Source: Cryobacterium soli
Lineage (GTDB): Bacteria; Actinomycetota; Actinomycetes; Actinomycetales; Microbacteriaceae
NCBI RefSeq assembly: GCF_003611035.1
Contig: NZ_CP030033.1
Location: 2,914,001-2,978,000, forward strand
Length of the DNA stretch: 64,000 nt
Direction of reading: 5' to 3'
The translations under genes and the position numbers were made by a program. Positions 61,575 to 64,000 of this stretch are shown piece by piece (position 1 is the stretch's first letter; every line of letters starts with the position of its first letter). Below the pieces are notes generated by a model. The model was not told the DNA's origin. It was given only the letters and a program-made list of their open reading frames with translations, and did not search any database.

Positions 61575-62374
61575 TTGTCGTTCTCCGCAAGCCAGGCGAA
61601 CGACGCCGCGATGCCGTCGAAGACGTCTCCGGTGTAGCCGTCGAACTCCACGACCCGCAGGGCGTTCGGCGCGGCGGCGAGGATGGCGGCGACGCCGACA
61701 TCGCCACTACCGGCCGGCAGCTGGTTGGCGAAGGCTGCGGCGAGGGCTTCCGGCACGCTGAGGGCGCTCTCGCTGCTGGGCAGGGCCGTGGCGATGTCTC
61801 CGCGCACCGGACCGTCCTTGACGTGGATGAATTTCACCCGGTCGCCGAGGCGGCGCAGCAGGGCCGGGGTGTCGACGCCGCCGACGGTGGACCAATAGGT
61901 GTCGACCTCGAGGGCGACCTCGGGCGAGAGGGCCTCGACGAACAGCTCGTAGATGGGCCGGCCGTCGACGAGGTTCGCGAACTCCCACTGGTGGTTGTGG
62001 TAACCGAAACCCAGCCCGGCCTCGGCCGCCAACGCCTGCAGAACGTTGACCCGGTCGGCCAGGCGGGCGGCGTCATCCGCGCTCTGCCAGCGGTCACTCG
62101 GAATGAACGGGTCGATGACAGTGCCGATGCCCAGCTGCGCTGCGGCAGCGAAGGTGCGCGCCGGGTCATCGGAGTCGATGACCGGAGCGTGGCCGGACGG
62201 CGCCGTGACACCGGATGCCGCGAAGGCCTTCTCGAACTCATCGGCGCGTTCCACGAACGAGTAGGGCTCGACCTGGGTGAATCCGATCTCGGCGACTCGG
62301 GCGACGGCGCCCTGCAAGTCGGCGGAGATCGCATCCCGCACCGTGTAGAGCTGGACCGAGGGGGTGCTTGACAT
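61571..62374 (-). CDS. Sugar phosphate isomerase/epimerase (AP_endonuc_2 TIM barrel)
   Basis: 267 aa. SVQLYTVRDAISADLQGAVA, GYHNHQWEF, ALEVDTYW, and FIHVKDG are the xylose-isomerase-like barrel motifs with the metal Glu/Asp/His ligands. AAAGGAG precedes ATG 62374. Operon with the Gfo/Idh/MocA dehydrogenase. The upstream gap (62375-62480) has an AT-rich stretch but no clear promoter. Confidence 0.9.
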   Translation of the reverse strand: MSSTPSVQLYTVRDAISADLQGAVARVAEIGFTQVEPYSFVERADEFEKAFAASGVTAPSGHAPVIDSDDPARTFAAAAQLGIGTVIDPFIPSDRWQSADDAARLADRVNVLQALAAEAGLGFGYHNHQWEFANLVDGRPIYELFVEALSPEVALEVDTYWSTVGGVDTPALLRRLGDRVKFIHVKDGPVRGDIATALPSSESALSVPEALAAAFANQLPAGSGDVGVAAILAAAPNALRVVEFDGYTGDVFDGIAASFAWLAENDK

Positions 62375-62480
62375 GCTTGCTCCTTTGAAAGTGTGGGGAG
62401 GGGCCTTCGCCCGTCCTCATATCTGCAGGAACAAACCTAACGTCGCTCGGTTTTAATTGCCAGCGTTTGCCACGAGATGC

Positions 62481-62846
62481 TCAGGCTCTGTCGTGCAGGG
62501 TGATCTGGTAGCCGTCGAGGTCTGCGAAGGTGAACGTGCGACCGAACGGGCCGTCGACGGGTGCCGCGGTGATGCGGATGCCGTCGGCGACGAGGCTGTC
62601 GTGAATCGCCTGCGCATCCGGAGCGTGCAACCACAGTCCGACGCCGAAGCCGAGCTGGCCCACCGCGTCCAGGTCGACGCCCGGGAGGGCCGCGCGCACC
62701 GCGAACGCCGCCGGGGTGGTGTTGAAGACGATGGCGTGAGGAGGGCCGGCCTGCCGAGTCAGGCCCAGGTAGTGCTCGTAGAACGCCGCTGCGCGATCGA
62801 TCTCGCGCACCTGCAGGGAAATGAAGCCGGGACCGGATGCGGTCAT
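62481..62846 (-). CDS. VOC/glyoxalase-family protein
   Basis: 121 aa. FISLQVREIDRAAAFYEHYLGL and FTFADLDGYQITLHD form the VOC halves. Divergent from a MarR gene with a shared operator, AAGGAG ribosome site upstream of ATG 62846. Presumably controlled by the MarR protein; a detoxification role is likely but unproven. Confidence 0.88.
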   Translation of the reverse strand: MTASGPGFISLQVREIDRAAAFYEHYLGLTRQAGPPHAIVFNTTPAAFAVRAALPGVDLDAVGQLGFGVGLWLHAPDAQAIHDSLVADGIRITAAPVDGPFGRTFTFADLDGYQITLHDRA

Positions 62847-62875
62847 GATGATTCTCCTTCGTGAGTGTCAGGTAG

Positions 62876-62908
62876 TTGACATACGACCAGTATGTCAGAA
62901 TATTGACA
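62876..62908. promoter_or_regulatory. MarR operator and promoter
   Basis: TGACATAC-GACCA-GTATGTCA (62877-62897), perfect arms, followed by another half-site TTGACA (62903-62908). TTGACA at 62876-62881 with AATATT 17 nt downstream (62899-62904) is a plausible promoter ending at ATG 62908. Confidence 0.75.
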
Positions 62909-63348
62909 TGAGTGACAAGGATGCTCGCGTCGAGTTGGAGACGTCCGTGGGGTACCTGCTCAAGGAGGCCGCGAGCGCTCTGCGATCGGCTATGGAGGCG
63001 GTGCTGCGACCGCTCGGCATGAGCATCACGCACTATGCCTGTCTCGAGCTGCTCGCCCAACGGCCCGGGCTGTCCAACTCCGACCTGGCCCGCGGTGCCT
63101 TCGTGTCCCGCCAGTCGATGAACGTGCTGCTGCAGTCCCTCGAGCGAGACGGGTATGTGACCCGACCGGAGCGCGCATCCGAAGGCCGGGTGCTGCCCAC
63201 CCGGCTGACAGCGCTGGGCCGGAGCCGCCTGGACGTGGCCAGCGCCGCAGTGCGGGGAGTGGAGGATCGGATGCGATCGGACCTTGATGCCGTCGAGCGC
63301 GAGCAGTTGCGTCTGTTGCTCAGGAAGTGCGTGGCGGCGCTGAACTGA
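62908..63348 (+). CDS. MarR-family regulator
   Basis: 146 aa. SITHYACLELLAQRPGLSNSDLARGAFVS, RQSMNVLLQSLERDGYVTR and the wing GRVLPTRLTALG. ATG 62908 overlaps the last half-site of its operator, and no ribosome site precedes it. Regulates itself and the VOC gene by inference. Confidence 0.9.
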   Translation: MSDKDARVELETSVGYLLKEAASALRSAMEAVLRPLGMSITHYACLELLAQRPGLSNSDLARGAFVSRQSMNVLLQSLERDGYVTRPERASEGRVLPTRLTALGRSRLDVASAAVRGVEDRMRSDLDAVEREQLRLLLRKCVAALN

Positions 63349-63358
63349 GCCCGTGCAA

Positions 63359-63382
63359 CATCCTGTGCGTTTGTACAGGATG
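63359..63382. terminator. Inverted repeat after marR
   Basis: CATCCTGT-GCGTTTGT-ACAGGATG, perfect 8-base arms, 11 nt after the MarR stop. It could end the marR transcript or act as an operator for the next gene. Confidence 0.5.
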
Positions 63383-63432
63383 CGCCGGTATGCTCGACGG
63401 ACTATGGATGACCCTCCCACGCATAAACCCAT

Positions 63433-63477
63433 GCTCCCTGCCCGCCCCGAACGCTTGAACTTCCGGGCACAGGGAGC
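63433..63477 (+). promoter_or_regulatory. RNA hairpin masking the ribosome site of the CNNM gene
   Basis: GCTCCCTG (63433-63440) pairs with CAGGGAGC (63470-63477), which contains the ribosome site AGGGAG 7 nt before GTG 63484; CCCG/CGGG extends the stem beyond a 2-nt bulge. This could be the off-state of a metal-sensing leader. Confidence 0.6.
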
Positions 63478-63483
63478 CACCTC

Positions 63484-64000
63484 GTGAACGAATGGATCAT
63501 GGTGGGCCTCGGGCTCATTCTGACCTTCGGTACCGGCGTGTTCGTCGCCGCCGAGTTCGCCCTCGTCACCCTCGACCGCAATGAGCTCGAGGCTCGCCGC
63601 GATCGCGGCGAGAAACGCCTCGGCCCCACCATCAAGGCGCTGCGGATCACTTCCACGCACCTTTCCAGCGCGCAGCTGGGCATCACGCTGACCACCCTGC
63701 TCACCGGATACACCTTCGAGCCGGCCATCAGTTCGCTGCTGCGCGGCCCGATGCTCGACCTCGGCGTGCCAGAGGGCCTCGTGCCCGTGCTGGGCACCGT
63801 GATCGGCATCTCGCTGGCCACCCTGTTCTCCATGGTGATCGGCGAGTTGGTGCCGAAGAACTTCGCGCTGGCCGTTCCGCTGGCCACCGCCAAGTTCGTC
63901 GTGCCCATGCAGGCCGCGTTCACGGCCGTGTTCAAGCCCGTGATCTTGCTGTTCAACAACACCGCCAACGCCCTCATCCGCCTCGTCGGCATCGAGCCCA
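63484..64000 (+). CDS. CNNM/DUF21-domain transport protein (truncated by window end)
   Basis: First 172 residues only; the gene runs past the window. NEWIMVGLGLILTFGTGVFV and AAEFALVTLDRNELEARRDR are the DUF21 (CNNM/CorC-hemolysin C) membrane start, LGITLTTLLTGYTFEPAIS and GELVPKNFALA the conserved core (family motif GELVPK). These proteins move Mg2+ or other divalent cations and normally end with CBS and CorC_HlyC domains not visible here. GTG start with AGGGAG 7 nt upstream. Confidence 0.88.
   Translation, partial: MNEWIMVGLGLILTFGTGVFVAAEFALVTLDRNELEARRDRGEKRLGPTIKALRITSTHLSSAQLGITLTTLLTGYTFEPAISSLLRGPMLDLGVPEGLVPVLGTVIGISLATLFSMVIGELVPKNFALAVPLATAKFVVPMQAAFTAVFKPVILLFNNTANALIRLVGIEP

Overview
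The window is high-GC DNA with dense, mostly coding sequence, GTG and ATG starts, frequent ATGA/GTGA stop-start overlaps and many genes that seem to be read without a 5' leader. Together with the codon style and gene content (ROK-regulated sugar ABC operons lacking their own ATPase, a DtxR/IdeR-type iron box, RF3, a short UvrA paralogue) this points to a free-living actinobacterium, most likely of the Microbacteriaceae (Cryobacterium-like). That assignment is inference. I see no rRNA, tRNA, CRISPR array, insertion sequence or prophage.

Layout. 1-7.1 kb: amino-sugar uptake and hydrolysis operon (ROK regulator, solute-binding lipoprotein, two permeases, GH3 beta-N-acetylglucosaminidase-type enzyme) with a convergent ROK kinase. 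7.2-14.7 kb: zinc alcohol dehydrogenase, UvrA-like ABC ATPase, prfC, DUF1059 protein, EAL-domain protein, membrane protein, SRPBCC protein. 14.8-17.9 kb: molybdate operon (regulator-modA-modB-modC). 18-21 kb: epimerase, XRE regulator with membrane protein, and hexapeptide acetyltransferase with TetR, the latter two units behind striking palindromes that touch the start codon. 21-27.4 kb: a catabolic cluster (CaiB CoA-transferase, citryl-CoA-lyase-like protein, LigB and LigA ring-cleavage dioxygenase subunits, amidohydrolase) divergent from an IclR regulator and flavin reductase, with a perfect operator between. 27.6-35.4 kb: alanine dehydrogenase, Na+/H+ antiporter, VOC protein, succinate-semialdehyde dehydrogenase, a broken TipA-like regulator, a DUF2268 protease-like protein, and a PadR/HAAS membrane pair. 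35.4-37.6 kb: a fluoride-resistance unit in which a fluoride riboswitch precedes a phosphoglycerate mutase and two crcB genes, followed by a universal stress protein. 37.7-47.3 kb: RidA protein, alpha/beta hydrolase, winged-helix regulator with membrane protein, MurJ-like flippase, siderophore-interacting protein under an iron box, SRPBCC and YdeI proteins, a TetR/ketopantoate-reductase-like pair, a metallo-beta-lactamase-fold/TetR divergent pair, membrane protein.

47.4-54.1 kb: alpha-galactoside operon (GH36, binding protein, two permeases) divergent from a ROK regulator. 54.4-59.6 kb: sugar-acid operon (FAH-family hydrolase, KDG-kinase-like PfkB kinase, 2-hydroxyacid dehydrogenase), divergent IclR regulator and MHS-type transporter. 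59.8-63.3 kb: TetR, Gfo/Idh/MocA dehydrogenase with TIM-barrel isomerase, and a VOC/MarR divergent pair. 63.5 kb to the end: a truncated CNNM/DUF21 membrane protein behind an RNA hairpin that covers its ribosome binding site.

Main points worth following: the ring-cleavage cluster combining LigAB with a CoA-transferase and a citrate-synthase-fold lyase; the riboswitch-led operon joining a glycolytic mutase to fluoride export; a family of three related ~60-75 nt palindromic repeats at 54.4, 59.7 and 60.4 kb; and a recurring promoter layout with the -10 hexamer exactly 7 nt before the start codon.
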